Source: Bagarius yarrelli (Eukaryota; Chordata; Actinopteri; Siluriformes; Sisoridae). Taken from it: a stretch of 64,000 bases of DNA. Below are positions 43,160 to 56,000 of the stretch, one piece after another. How positions within the stretch are numbered: the stretch's first letter is position 1; every line of letters starts with the position of its first letter. A model generated the notes under the pieces. That model was not told the origin of the DNA. It searched no databases and worked only from the letters and a program-made list of their open reading frames with translations. The DNA lies in the NCBI GenBank assembly GCA_005784505.1, contig VCAZ01000117.1:641501-705500 (forward strand), in the 5' to 3' direction. A program made the translations under genes and the position numbers.

Positions 43160-45580
43160 AAATTTTCATTATCTTTTAAAATAGTCTAAAGGTGTGTAAC
43201 ATGTAGCTTGTTGAGTTCAATGTGGGTTTATTTTAAGTTATTAAGTAATCAGAATAATCATTTAAATCATTCAGCAATTTCTCGATTGGATTCCAAAATG
43301 AAGGCTGTAATGCTTTCTGTTGTCCAGAAAAAAAAAGAAAAAAAGAACAAGAAAGACATGACTTATATGTCCATTGTTGGCAGCAATGTTTAAAATTTTT
43401 TTATTAAAATCTAGAAGGAAACAACAAGTTGATCATTTTATGCCTCTTGCTTGATTTTAACAGTCGCTAATCAACAAGGATGTTGCCCCAAGCTGAGACT
43501 GGTGGGACTAAAACTCTAGATGTTCCGTATGTATTCATTTGCTTTTACCATTTTTTAAAAATGATTCTCTTATATGGTGTAAATGACTGCAATTCGATTA
43601 TGGCCCAGAGCGACTTAACGTGGGGGTATCGCTTTGTTGTGGGGACCCCCTAATGCAACCTGGGTGGAAAAGAATAGGGAATAAGGGTGGCTAAATAGAT
43701 GAAAAGAGAAGGGACAGTTCGAGAGAAAGAGATAAATAGTGCGATATGGGGAAGCCTGATATGTGAAGGGAAGTAACCTTGCTATATAGGATAAGGATGG
43801 GGGGTGGGTCTTAATCGATGCGTCAAGCCATGACGAAAATGATTGAAAGGTAATCGCTGAGTTTAGGCTTGCGGACTGGGTATATATAGCAGATGATATT
43901 GTGGTAGATAGACTGTGGTATAAGTAGGAGAGTGCTGGAAGAATTTAGGAATCAGTTCGCTGATAATGAGTGAGACAGGCAGCCGTTATCTTTTTCTGTA
44001 GTAAAGTTCTGCGCATATGGAAAACTCACGGTGTCAATGGTACCAATGATACCACCCATGCATCATTAAAAAAATCCTGAAAAGAATCTCAGATTAACAA
44101 TTTTCGGGTTGCTGTCACGAGTCGAGTCACCTTTTTGTCCGCGTCTTACAGACTACAACTTACAGTCAGACCTTCATTGTGCCTTTTGAGACAAATTTCA
44201 GTACATTGGTCAGCTCCTGACACGTGTCCCATTTATAGTGAGCCAAATTATTGATTTTTTATTTTAAAATAATCATTAACATTCAATAAAATTGATTTTG
44301 TGTCTGTAATATTGTAATATTATCTGGTTGGTATGTACTGGTGGAGTAATATGTAAATGATTTGCGGTCCATGAGGCTTTACTCAGTAGACCATAGTGCG
44401 GCCCACTGGAAAGAAAAAATGAAGAACCGGATGTCGGGTTAGTTTTTTTAGGTTAAATCCTATTTCCACAAAATATAATGACCATCATTTGTTTGTTCAC
44501 TTGTATAGACAATGCTGACCCCCACCAGCATCGTTTCTAAAAAAGAACAAGGCCAAGAAGAGAAAAATGAAGACCAGGATTAAATTAAGTGATGGTAGAA
44601 AGTAAATAAGAACCAGAAATGAAGTGCAATACATTGATAAAATAAGATGCAGAGAAGATATAAAGGCGACATAGGAAGAAACACAAAACAGTGAACACCA
44701 AACACACGAAGATGCAGCCAAAGATGATATCGTCCTTTTCAGTGTCTGTCGTATAGTTAGGCCAAGGGGGCTAAAACTTTAACGCATATACATGACCAAA
44801 TACAAAAGGGGAAAACTAAGATAGAAACTGCATTTAGCAGCATATAGATATATTTCCTCCAGAAAAATATTTTAGGGGCCCCCCCATTTCACATTTAATG
44901 ATATTATCGCTCTTGGTATTTCCTGCATTTCGTGTTTATAGTATTGCTAGCACTGGGACCCAAATTGGTGGTTGCTTCCTCACCCGGGTCCTGTGTATCT
45001 ATGCCTCGGCAATTACTATCAGCTGCTGAAGGTGAATTACTGATACTTGCTCGTTTTTGAGAAGGACGAATTACAACTCAGTCTATTTTTTGTTTAACCA
45101 GGGGATCATGGATAAAATTAGCTAATGCAATATGATCGATGAGGCCCCCTTGTGGGAGCCGCTGCACTAGGGCATCTAAAGCAGTGGAAATCTGTTGATT
45201 TCAGTAGAATGAGGGTCAAGTGAATACTAAAACGTTGATGCTTTAACTAATAACCGTATTTATGTACTTATTTTAAAGCAAATGTTTTATTTTATATTTA
45301 CTAGAATAAACAATAGTTCAATATTAAACTTTATTGAAAAAGAAAACGCAGCCGAGAGACAGCTTTATCTCCAAAAACTTAGCTGGGACACTCGTAATTA
45401 AAGGTACCACTGTGTATCTATCTATCCATCTATCTGTCCATCTAGATCTCACACATTTCCACACATGTACACCCACACAGGTACACACACATACACATAT
45501 ACATTTTATATATATATCTATATATATAGATATATATATACATATACAAATACATACATATACATATGTGTATGTGTGCG

Positions 45581-45611
<31 letters not shown>

Positions 45612-46040
45612 CAAATTCCAAAAAAAAGAATTATTTGTGAATCTCCCTGGTCGCTCAGGCAGCCATGTTGCCGCTGTCGCTGGTGTATCTTGGGAAATTT
45701 CTCATACCTTTACGTTTAAAGTGTGATCCCGAAAAATCTTTGTTTAAAAGGGTAGCTGGCCATTTCCTCTACCCTTACACCTTCAACCGAAAAAAAAGAA
45801 TTGAGACATTTTTACCCCTTCACATAAACGCGCAGAAGAGAGGGGTAGGGAAAAGGGGTTACTGGTGCAGTTTTTAAATTACCTACCATAGTAAAATATT
45901 CGGGAATCGTAAAAGATAGTCACCATTTGAAACACACCAGAAGAAACGAAGCATAATCCCCCAGTATGACGTCTACCAGCAAGATTACCCAGGATTCAAC
46001 ATGTGACATTACCTTTACATTCTAAAGGTACGCTCTAGAG
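43160..46040. other. Spacer between the two arrays
   Basis: No C exon or terminal exon on the plus strand. Short open stretch at 45665-45877 starts MLPLSLVYLGKFLIPL and is of unknown nature. Microsatellites lie at 45415-45612. Confidence 0.45.
45415..45612. repeat. Mixed CTAT, AC, TA and GATA microsatellites
   Basis: Left half rich in ctat units, right half in gata units, so the block can fold back on itself. In the spacer between the two arrays. Confidence 0.8.
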
Positions 46041-46229
46041 CAGGGGTGGGCAATCTCGGTCCTGGAGGGTCGGGGTGGCCTGAAGAATTTAGGTCCAACC
46101 CTAATTAAACACACCTGAACCAAGTAACTAAGATCCTGCTAGGTAGACTTGAAACTTACAGGTAAGTGTGTTGAGGCAAGTTAGAGCCAAACTCTGCAGG
46201 GTCACCAGGACCGAGATTGCCCACCCCTG
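46041..46229. mobile_element. hAT-type MITE with perfect 25-bp terminal repeats
   Basis: The ends are exact reverse complements over 25 bp beginning CAGGGGTGGGCAATCTCGGT. Flanks ctctagag and gtctacag form an 8-bp target duplication with two mismatches, as in hAT elements. 189 bp, no coding capacity. Confidence 0.88.
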
Positions 46230-46439
46230 GTCTACAGCGTTCAGCGCGGTTTAAAGCAGTTTTATCTTTACTAAATATTGATTAGCTTGTTGAAAGACTG
46301 TAATTACTGGATTATAAGTGCAAAACTACCTCTACTGCACACACATGCGTCTAAGCAGTTTTTAATAAGTAATTAATAATGTGGTTTGCCACCAATTAAA
46401 CCCCTTCTTATTTATTTACAATGTTTAATGATTAATAAA

Positions 46440-46800
46440 CACACTCACAATGTGTCCAAGTTTCCTCTTGGGTCTGGTGGTTCCTCACAAGTTTTTTTCT
46501 TTATAAAAATTATTTATCTTTTGTGGTATTTTTTTATATTGTGTATTTTCCTTTATTGCTATTGGTCTCTAATTGCTATTGCTATTGGTTGTATTCCTAC
46601 AGTGACAATAAAGTCTCTTTATGTAAGGAAGTTTTCCTTGCCAAAGTTGCCCCAATCACCCCAGGCTTGCTCATTATGGCTAAATAAAATGACACATATT
46701 GATTTAAAATTTTTTTTTTCTATATTTCTTATGTTTTGTAAATCTGTTTTCAGACAATATTTATTGGATAAAAACAAATAAAATGTAATTACAAATTAAA
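46440..46800 (+). mobile_element. Non-LTR retrotransposon 3' UTR fragment
   Basis: Shares the caccccaggcttgctca segment and AT-rich tail with 42150-42285. No coding part. Confidence 0.5.
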
Positions 46801-46914
46801 ATGAACAACTGGTAGAAACCCCCTGAAATGAACTAGTTATAATAAGTTTACATCCTTAAAATTATATTATACTACATTTATTTTGTCTGTATTATTAATT
46901 AATCCGCTAAATAA

Positions 46915-47085
46915 GGAGGTGGTAGCGCAGTGGTTAAGGTGTTGGACTGCTAATTGGAAGATCTGGGTTCGAGTCCCAGCGCCACCAAGTTGCCACTGCT
47001 GGGCCTCTGAGCAAGGCCCTTAATTTAATTTAAGAGATAAACGTAAGTCGCTCTGGATAAGGACGTCCACCGAATGCTTTCCTCC
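46915..47085 (+). mobile_element. tRNA-derived SINE with intact promoter boxes
   Basis: tagcgcagtgg (A-box-like) and ggttcgagtcc (B box) are intact. It lies right after the 3' end of array 2, on the opposite strand. Confidence 0.8.
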
Positions 47086-47152
47086 TTTCTTTTTTTTCTC
47101 ATCAATTCTGTTTCTCTTCTTTTCTTTTTCCTGCTCCAACTGGTCCAAAAAT

Positions 47153-47164
47153 TCAGAAATGCTT
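47153..47164 (-). CDS. Possible last exon of array 2 (Lys-His-Phe-stop)
   Basis: A good acceptor (ttttcacag) is followed in phase 0 by AAG CAT TTC TGA. Another frame from the same acceptor reads SISEFLDQLEQEKEKKRNRI, coil-like, and stops at 47020 inside a SINE, but its phase does not fit the upstream exon. Tentative. Confidence 0.35.
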   Translation of the reverse strand, partial: KHF

Positions 47165-47267
47165 CTGTGAAAACAGACATTTGGGGTATAAAACATATTT
47201 GCCCATATAACTGTCACATAATTTAGTTTTCATCCAGTTTTTATAAAAGATTATATAAGATAAACAC

Positions 47268-47378
47268 CTTTACTACTTCCTGCTCATAAATCTTCATCAT
47301 CTCATCGAATTTGGACTCCAGCTGAGCGATAATCTTCACAGCCTTCTGGTGTTGCTCCTCAGCTTTAGCCAGGGAGAA
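47268..47378 (-). CDS. Array 2 exon, diverged C, near 3' end
   Basis: 37 codons, FSLAKAEEQHQKAVKIIAQL then ESKFDEMMKIYEQEVVK. The first half is C-like, the rest is unlike the array, as expected near a C-terminus. Donor could be gtgttt after Lys or gtaaag two codons earlier; both keep phase 0. Confidence 0.75.
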
Positions 47379-50017
47379 CTGAAAAAAAAACCCCAATTCA
47401 TTTATCGATTAATGCCAAGTCATTCGATAATGATAGAGAAACTCGATTTACGACCATGATACAAATAGTCTGTGCGCTAATTTGCAGTAAAAGAGCAAAG
47501 AAAAAAAAAACCCAAAGCCATGTTTGCTGATACTGTGGTCTATAACTCCTCCCATACCTTCCCACTGCCCTGTAACTTGCTCTCTTATTGGCTGCAGGTC
47601 ATTGCTGTGGTATTGTTCAGTCAGAACTCCTTTCACTTAGGATTTTAAATCACCGACGGGTCCAGATATCAAACATGCCAAATATTTCACAAGCCCTGTC
47701 AGTGCATGAAAATCAGGGCTAAAATCGTGCAGTGTGACCTCACCATCTATACTGCTGAGAAGTTGAGGTGGAGGGTCCTACTCAAGAGTCCAACAGTGAT
47801 AGCTCGGTGGTCCTGGAAACTAAACTCATGACCTTTTTAGAAGCGATCCAACAACCTTACTACTAAGGGGCAATAGTGACTTTATTGGTTAAGGCACTGA
47901 GTTGTTAATTTGAAGACCAGGAAGACCTGCTTTTAAGCCCCACCACCGCCAGTCCACCACCGTTTGGTGCTTGAGCAAGACCCTTAACCTTTTCGGCCCC
48001 AGACGCTGCTGTGTCATAGCTGACCCTGCACTATGACCCCAACTTTTTAAGCTGGGATATGCAAAGAAACAAATTTCACTGTGCTGTAAAGTGTATATGA
48101 CAAAGACATTTACACTAGGCTACCATTTGAGTTGACTTCTTGTGATGGTACGCCTACAGTCCACTTCACCCAAGCAAGACACCTCACCCTCACGGCCACT
48201 GCCTCATTTAAACATCAGATAAAGATCTAGCTCCGGGGAGTGGACAACGAGGTAATAAGTGATTCCCCCCTTTTAGCTGTGAATTGCTACATTCTACAGA
48301 CACATTCAGGCAGTTTACCTTTAGTAACCTCTTCTTGTGAATCAAGGTCTTCTTCATTTCCTCATTCTCTGCTTGTAGGACGTTGTGAGACTTCCACTCT
48401 TGCTCATGCTTTCAAAACACACAGATGGGGCAAAAGACGTAACAAACATACAATTTATAATTAAGGCTTTAGTTTCACCTAAAAAAAAAAAGTTTACCTT
48501 AATTAACTCCTCCTCAGTCTGCAACAGAGTCTTCTCTATCCTTTCATTCTCCACCACCAGCAGAGCCATGACCTCCTTCATCTCATTATAGCTCGTTAGC
48601 TCGTCATGTTGTTTCTGAGACTCAAAGAGTTTGTTGCCCATATCCTGCATGGTGGTTTGTAGTTTTTCCATTTGTTTGTTCAGGTTAGACTTTTGTTCCT
48701 CCTGCTGAGTAATAATCTCTACAAACCTTTGATGTTCCTGCTCAGACTGAGCCAGGAACACCTGAAAGAACAATAATTCGACTTCATTGTCTTTATTTAC
48801 TTAGTGTGATGTTGGGCCTGGAGCTCACACACTCACACAGCATAAGCATCTCATGATAGGACAGCGCTATTTAAGCACCACTGTCGTGGGTTTGAGCGAG
48901 TTAATCGCCAGGACTGTAAAGAGTATAAAAAGGGGCTATGATTCACACTGAACCAGTTTTTTCTTCCACAGTAATGTTAACTGTCCTCTGTCCACTCTTT
49001 TTAGAGACAATTCACATAAATTAATTAACACATTTACCGCACCACTGAATTAAAAAAAGGTTATCGTGACTTCTTATTTGAGACAGTATTGACTTTTTAT
49101 TAAAGAATTGTGCAATACAAACTCAGAATTGCTTAATATAAACTCGCAATTATGGGAGTCAGAATTTCAAGATATAAACTTGCTATTAGGAGAAAAGATC
49201 AAAATTGCATAATATAAACTCACAATTACAGGGAAAAAAGTCAGAATTGTGAGATATAAACTTGGTACCGGGGAAAAAAGTCAGAATTATGTAATATAAA
49301 CTTGCAATTACAGGAAAGAAGTCAGAATTGTGTGATATAACCTCACTATTTCAAGAAAAAACTCAGAATTGCGTGATACATATCTACAATTGCAAATGTT
49401 ATAAACTCGCAAAAGAAAAAAAATCTGAATTCACAATTGTGAGATAAAAAGTCGCAATAAACTTTACTATTCAATTTTTTATTCAGTGACGGAAACATGC
49501 TTTCATTCATAGATTTCCTTAACCCCTTAAGCTGTACAGGGGGAACTCACCCCAGCACCTGGGGATAACCACCACCACCACCTTGCTAACCACATCACTC
49601 AGCCCAGTAAGACACCTCTTAACAGCTCCCTTACAGCCTCCCCATTTCCACACTTACTTTTTAAAACTAAAAGCAGTGCTTTGCATCATCCCTGCCTTTA
49701 CTGTGTCTGTGTACTGCCCCTCTTAGGGGCTTCTTTTAAGGAAAAGGAAGGTTTACCTTTAGTATTTCCTCCTGCTGAATCAAAGTCTTCTTCATCTTTT
49801 CATTCTCTGCTTGGAGAACGCTTTTAGTCTCCCACTCGTGCTTACGCTCCTTAAAAACACACATGGAACTAAAGGTTCACACAGTGCTTAATGTTTAAAC
49901 CTTAGTAAGCCACAAGCTAAATCTGTTTATTCTAAAAACAAACAATTGAAATTCATCAACAACCTCCAGGTGTGAAATATGAAATGTAAAAAGGAGAAAA
50001 TATTATTAAATGTAAAT

Positions 50018-50049
<32 letters not shown>

Positions 50050-53000
50050 CTTCATAGTTTTTACGGAAGCTCAAATGGTCGGTGAGCTAGCCTAGTGCCA
50101 AAAGAAGGCATAAGCAAACTAAGCGGCTTCTTAGGGCCCCTGTGACCACCAGGAAGTTACAGACCCTTTTGTTATGTCAATAGACAATAGTATTTATACA
50201 AAAATCAACATCAAATAAAAAAAACATTATGTTAACAGGATGCAGGATACATGCACAGCCAGAAGGATTAACATTATTGAAGTTGATTGAAGAATGAGTG
50301 GCACTCTAGCAAACCTCTCATGAACATCACAATAAAGGACAAATTCTTCTGGTGCAGAGAAAAGTTGGAAAAAGTGTAGAATTAAACTAGGCTTTTATAA
50401 CAAACTTCACTGAGGTGAGAGGTATAGAACTCAAGTGCACGACCATCAACACGAACATCAACACGAACATCAACACGCCACGGTAGTACACCAAACAATC
50501 AACCACAAACGACAAGGCAAAACACAAGGGCTATAAATACACACTGACAGCATAGCCCGGCTAGGCACAGCATAGCCCGGCTATAGCCCGGCTAGGCACA
50601 GCATAGCCCGGCTAGGCACAGCATAGCCCGGCTAGGCACAGCATAGCCCGGCAGCAAGATAGCCCGCACAGCATAGCCCGGCTAGGCACAGCATAGCCCG
50701 GCTAGGCACAGCATAGCCCGGCTAGGCACAGCATAGCCCGGCTAGGCACAGCATAGCCCGGCTAGGCACAGCATAGCCCGGCTAGGCACAGCATAGCCCG
50801 GCTAGGCACAGCATAGCCCGGCTAGGCACAGCATAGCCCGGCTAGGCACAGCATAGCCCGGCTAGGCACAGCATAGCCCGGCTAGGCACAGCATAGCTTG
50901 GCTTACATAAACAAAAAACAAGAACCTCACAGCTTTACTGTCTGCTGGTTTATTTAGCTACTTTTCAGTACACCACATTGAGTATGCCACGTAGTACTGC
51001 AAGACTTTGAATGTTAATGTGCAAATTAATGCCTGTGGGTTTGCTACTGTTACGACTAAAAATCGTAGAAGAGAAACAACATTGCAACATGATGTAAGTA
51101 ACGCAGCTACAACAAATAAAATGTGCGAATAAGGAAAATTCGATAATAATCAGGAATTTGGTGGTACTGGAGGGCCCCCAAATAAAATTCGGCTTGGGGG
51201 CCCCTAAAGGCTTGGGAGAACTCTGGCATTGTTATATATATTGTGCTCTGGACTTCCCGAGTTTAATTTTGCTCAGTAAAGGCAAAATCCACCCAAGTAA
51301 ATCCGTCTAAATGTTATATGTGAATGTATTTTGGTGGATTGAAATATACAAGGAGCAAAATAAATTATTTCAAAACTTATTTTAATACAATTATTCTTCA
51401 AAGGATATACAAAATGATTCAAAATGTATCAGTAAAAAACATTTATTTAATTCGGGGTCACAGGGATCTGCTGGAGTTTATCCCAGCTGTCTCTGAAAAG
51501 GGTGAAAGGCAGGAGCGGGACCCTGGACAGGTCACCAGTCCATCACAGGGCCACAAACACACTCGCACTGACTTTAATTTAGAATCTAGAATCACCAATC
51601 AATCTAACATACCACCACCACCATGTTTTTGGACTGTGGGAGGAAACCGGAGAACCCGAAGTAAACCCACACAAGCACAAAGAGAACATGCAAACTCCAC
51701 ACAGAAAGACCCCTGCCCGGGAATCAAACCCAGGACCTTCTTGCTGTGAGCCAACAAGCCACTGTGCTGCCCCAGTAGAGTCAGTAATATGGGACTAAAG
51801 GTGTTATATTTCATGAGAAGAATTGTTTACCTTGAGTAACAGCTCATCCTTGTGTATTAGAGTTTTCTGCATCTCATCATTCTTCACCTCCAGCTGATCA
51901 ATGATCTCATTATACTTAAACTGGGTGCTGTGTGCCTCCTGCTCTCGTTGGTACTCCTAAAATGTTCAATAACAGATTTAAACTAGAGTCCTCAACGATT
52001 CAACATAACAAAAGTCCTCATGTTTTCAATAAAAGAAGCTGCTTAATGTTAGTTTATTTATTACTTACATTTCTTAGCTTGTCATACTCTCCGTAACACT
52101 CCAGAAGATTGTTGCCCATGTCTTGCACAGTGTTGTTTAATTTTTCCACCTGTTCAGTCAAGTTAGACTTTTCCTCCTCCAGCTGGGTGATGATCTGCAC
52201 TAATTTTTGATGCTCCTCTTCGGCTTTAGTTTGGGAGACCTTTAAAAAACAATAATTCATCTTTATTGTATGTATTTACGTCTTGCAATAGAGGCACATC
52301 CACATAGCTCAGCTTACTTATCTCAGGATAAAAACTAGTGGTGGCTAAAGACTGCAAACAGGTCCACACACACTTTTTATAATAGCAGTTGTAAGTTCAT
52401 AAGACAAAACGTTTACCATCATTAATTCCTGCTGGTGAATCAGAGTCTTCTTCATTTCATCGTTATCTGCTTGGAGAACTTTGTGAGCCTCCTGCTCATG
52501 CTGATGCTCCTAAAAAAACACTAACGAGGTTCACCATGCATGTATTTGTACATTAATTTTTACTAGATCAGCAGACCTCCAGGTTCCCAAAAATATGAAC
52601 AAAACTTACAAAGACAAAGTTCACAATAACAATTATCGAAAAATTACCTTCATTAACTCCTCTTCCCTGTATGACCCAGTCTTCTTTATGGCATCATTCT
52701 CCATCTCCAGCTGAACAACGGTTTTCTTCATTTCATTATACTCCAACTGAAGGATGCTGTAGGCTTCATGCTTTTTCTCACACTCCTAAAACATGCATAT
52801 TAGGCAACAGAGGTTTAAACTTCAACCTAAACTACTCATGGTGTTTATAAAGATTCTGCTGAATGCATTTTGTCTCTCTCACATTTCGTAGCTCGTTATA
52901 TTCTCTGTGAGACTCACAGAGATTGTTGCCCATGTCCTGCACAGTGTTGTTTAGTTTTTCCACCTGTTTTGTCAAATTAGACTTTTCCTCCTCCAGCTGA

Positions 53001-56000
53001 GCAATGGTCTGGGAAACCTTCTGATGTTCCTCCTCAGCTTCAGCCAGTGAGACCTGACAAAAACAACAATTAATATGTATTGTATGTAGGTGCGATAGTG
53101 GTTCTCAAGGCCACATGAACACAAATTAGCATACTCATCTCATGACAAGAACCAGTGGTACGACTTTGTTTCTGATGGCGATGATGAGACATAATGTTTA
53201 CCTTCATTGACTCCTGCTGGTTAATCAGAGTCTTCTTTATCTCATCATTTTCTGCTTGGAGGATGCTATGAGCTTTCTGTTCTTGCAGATGCCTCTAAAA
53301 CACACATAGGGCCAAAAGGGTTTAACTGCTTAACGAAGACATCTGCTATAGGTCACATACAAAATCTTTAATTTTAAGTAAATATGAAGAATTATCATTT
53401 TTCTTTATCAGTTCTCAAATTTATAAATAGGTTCAGTGACGCTATGGAGAATCATGAGTGTCATCATGTTGTGTCAACCCAAAGCACCTATGCAATTAAT
53501 ACAATCTAATAGATGTCAAGTTCAAGTTCAAGGAGCTTTATTGTCATTTCAGCCATACATAACAGAATGCAGTACACAGTGAAATGCTGTTCTCCAGGAC
53601 CCCCTGGTGCTACACAAAACATAGAATTCCACAAAACAACAAAGAGCCACTAAACAGGATAGACATAAAGTGCATGTGTGCAACCTGGTGCAGAACAGTG
53701 CAGAAACAGACAGTGCAATAAACAATACAAGCGCAGAATATGTTGGCGTCCCAGCGGTGGATTGAGCTTAAGTCTTTTGACAGAGGTCGTTAAAACCATT
53801 CTAAACTCTAGAACTTTTACCATAAAGAAACTTCATGCCAGGAAGTAGAGGATCTTCACCAATTAGGCCCAGTTTACTCTTCTGATCTTTCTCTTATTTA
53901 ACTTGAAGTGTACATTGAGACTATGGCTGCGTTTAATGCTCTCTAAAGCAACAAGTCTATTAATTCCATGATAACACACAGAGACTGTGGCCCAGACTAA
54001 AGCCCCATCTTGGGACCTGGCGGTAGTTCTGGAGGGGCTTGCTAAACATCTATTTAGCGTTTCCTCTTTTTTAAGCAATTTTTGGTTAGCTGTAACCTTC
54101 ATCAAATGAGTAGAAGATTTACAGGCCCTATCAGTTGCCACCTCCTGTACTTCCAATTCTGCACATCAGGCCAGATGCATGGCAAATATCTCAATATTTT
54201 TGAATTTCTTACATTTGTTAGCTCCTCATACTCTCTGTTAGACTCGAAGAGCTTGTTGCCAATGTCCTGCACGGTGCTGTTTAGTTTGTCCACCTGTTTT
54301 ATCAGGTTATACTTCTCCTCCTCCAGCTGAGTGATGGTCTGAACAAGCTTCTGATGTTTCTCCTCACCTTCAGCCAAGGAGACCTGGAAAAAAATTAATT
54401 AAAGCAAAGCTTAAATTAAGCACGATTGTTTTTGTTTTGGGTCGACAGCCAGGAGGTCTGGTGTAGAAATAAAACATGGCTGTGGCTGCTAATGGCAGCG
54501 GCATTTCCTCACACACCACATTCACAATTCATGATAGCAGTTGTAAATTCAAGAGAAGGAAAGTTGACCTTCAATAACTCCTGCTGCTGAATTAGAGTCT
54601 TCATCTCATCGGTCTCTAATTGAAGGATGCTTTGATCCTCCTGTTCTCGCTGACGCTCCTAAAACACACACATGGGGCAGAAATGGTAATAGAAAATCTG
54701 GAAAATTGAATATAAATCTTTATTTGTAAATCGTTGTCCAGCAAATGCTTTTTAATCTTTTCTACATAAGCAAAGCAATCAGTATGTGTTTAGACTTATT
54801 TTGGCGAGATCATGAACCTTCAGGTTCATACCCGCTTATTTCCTAATTTGGGGTCACAGGGATCTGCTGGAGACTATCCCAGCCGTCTCTGAAAGGGCGA
54901 AAGGCAGGAGGAGGGTTCCCCAATATGTCCCCGAAATATGAATAAACACAGTTTACACTAGCAATGGTATGTTTAATAAGAATAACAGTTAACCTTCAGT
55001 ATCTCCTCTAGAGTCTTCTTCATGTCATCGTTCTCCAACTCTATCTGAGCGATGGTCTCCTTCATCTCATTATACTCAAACTGGAGGATGCTGTAAGCCT
55101 TATGCTCCTGCTCAAACTCCTAAAACACACACATCCAGCAACATGAGTGCCTTATTGTGTGACATAAATGTAATGTTTTCTATAAATGATTTGCTAAATG
55201 TGTTTTTTTTTAATCACTTGCATTTTTGAGCTCGTCATACTCTCTGTGAGACTCAGACAGCTTGTTTCCCGTGTCCTGCGCAGTGTTGTTCAAATTTTCC
55301 ACCTGTTTCGTCAGAATAGACTTTTCCTCCTCCAGCTGCTCAAGTTCCTAACACACAGATGGTTTAAAAAGTTCTACAGTTTATGAGCTTAATGCTCACA
55401 TCTGCAATAACCACGTTTTCTAATCTGGCAACCTAAAAACACAACTTTAAATGAAAAGAACGTGTTTACCTTCAGCAACTCCTCCTCCTTGTGCTTTAGG
55501 GGTTTCTTCATGTCATTGGTTTCCACCTGAAAAAACAATTCATTGATATTGTCCTTAAGGCCACATGCACACAACTCAGCATACCCATTTCCCGACAAGG
55601 ACAGCAAGAGCTGCATTGGGCTACCAAACTTTCTCTCAGGGTAACTAAAAAGACAGCGGTGTCATTGGTTGTTTCATGGCTCGCTTTGGCGACATATTTG
55701 GAGACACCTCAGGCTTAATCCTTTAGACATCAGGGTTAAGGGGGTTATCTCCCCCTTCAGGCTTCTTGAGCCACCACCAGCTGAAAGTCAGCCTGGCCAT
55801 TTGAACACCCCTACAGTCACCTTTGAGGTTAAAGCAGTGCTTGTGGCAGAAGAGGACCTTAATTTTTGCTAAAAGTGGCCTGGAAAGCGGGTTTAACACA
55901 AACTTGTGGTTGAAGTGCTAAAGTTCCTTCAGGATCACTTCATAACGGGTTTCTCTTGCTATATTTAGTGTGTACATTGTGGCTGTGGCCACCTTTCATG

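Noticed and set aside
45665..45877. Open frame starting MLPLSLVYLGKFLIPL as a small gene
   Set aside because: No splice context, no known domain, and it lies in repeat-rich spacer; probably part of an old element.
46915..47000. tRNA-like promoter boxes suggesting tRNA genes
   Set aside because: They are heads of tRNA-derived SINEs; the sequence does not fold as a cloverleaf by eye and many copies share the same tail.
50548..50904. Regular 20-bp repeats resembling a CRISPR array
   Set aside because: Copies are directly adjacent with no unique spacers, in a vertebrate intron.
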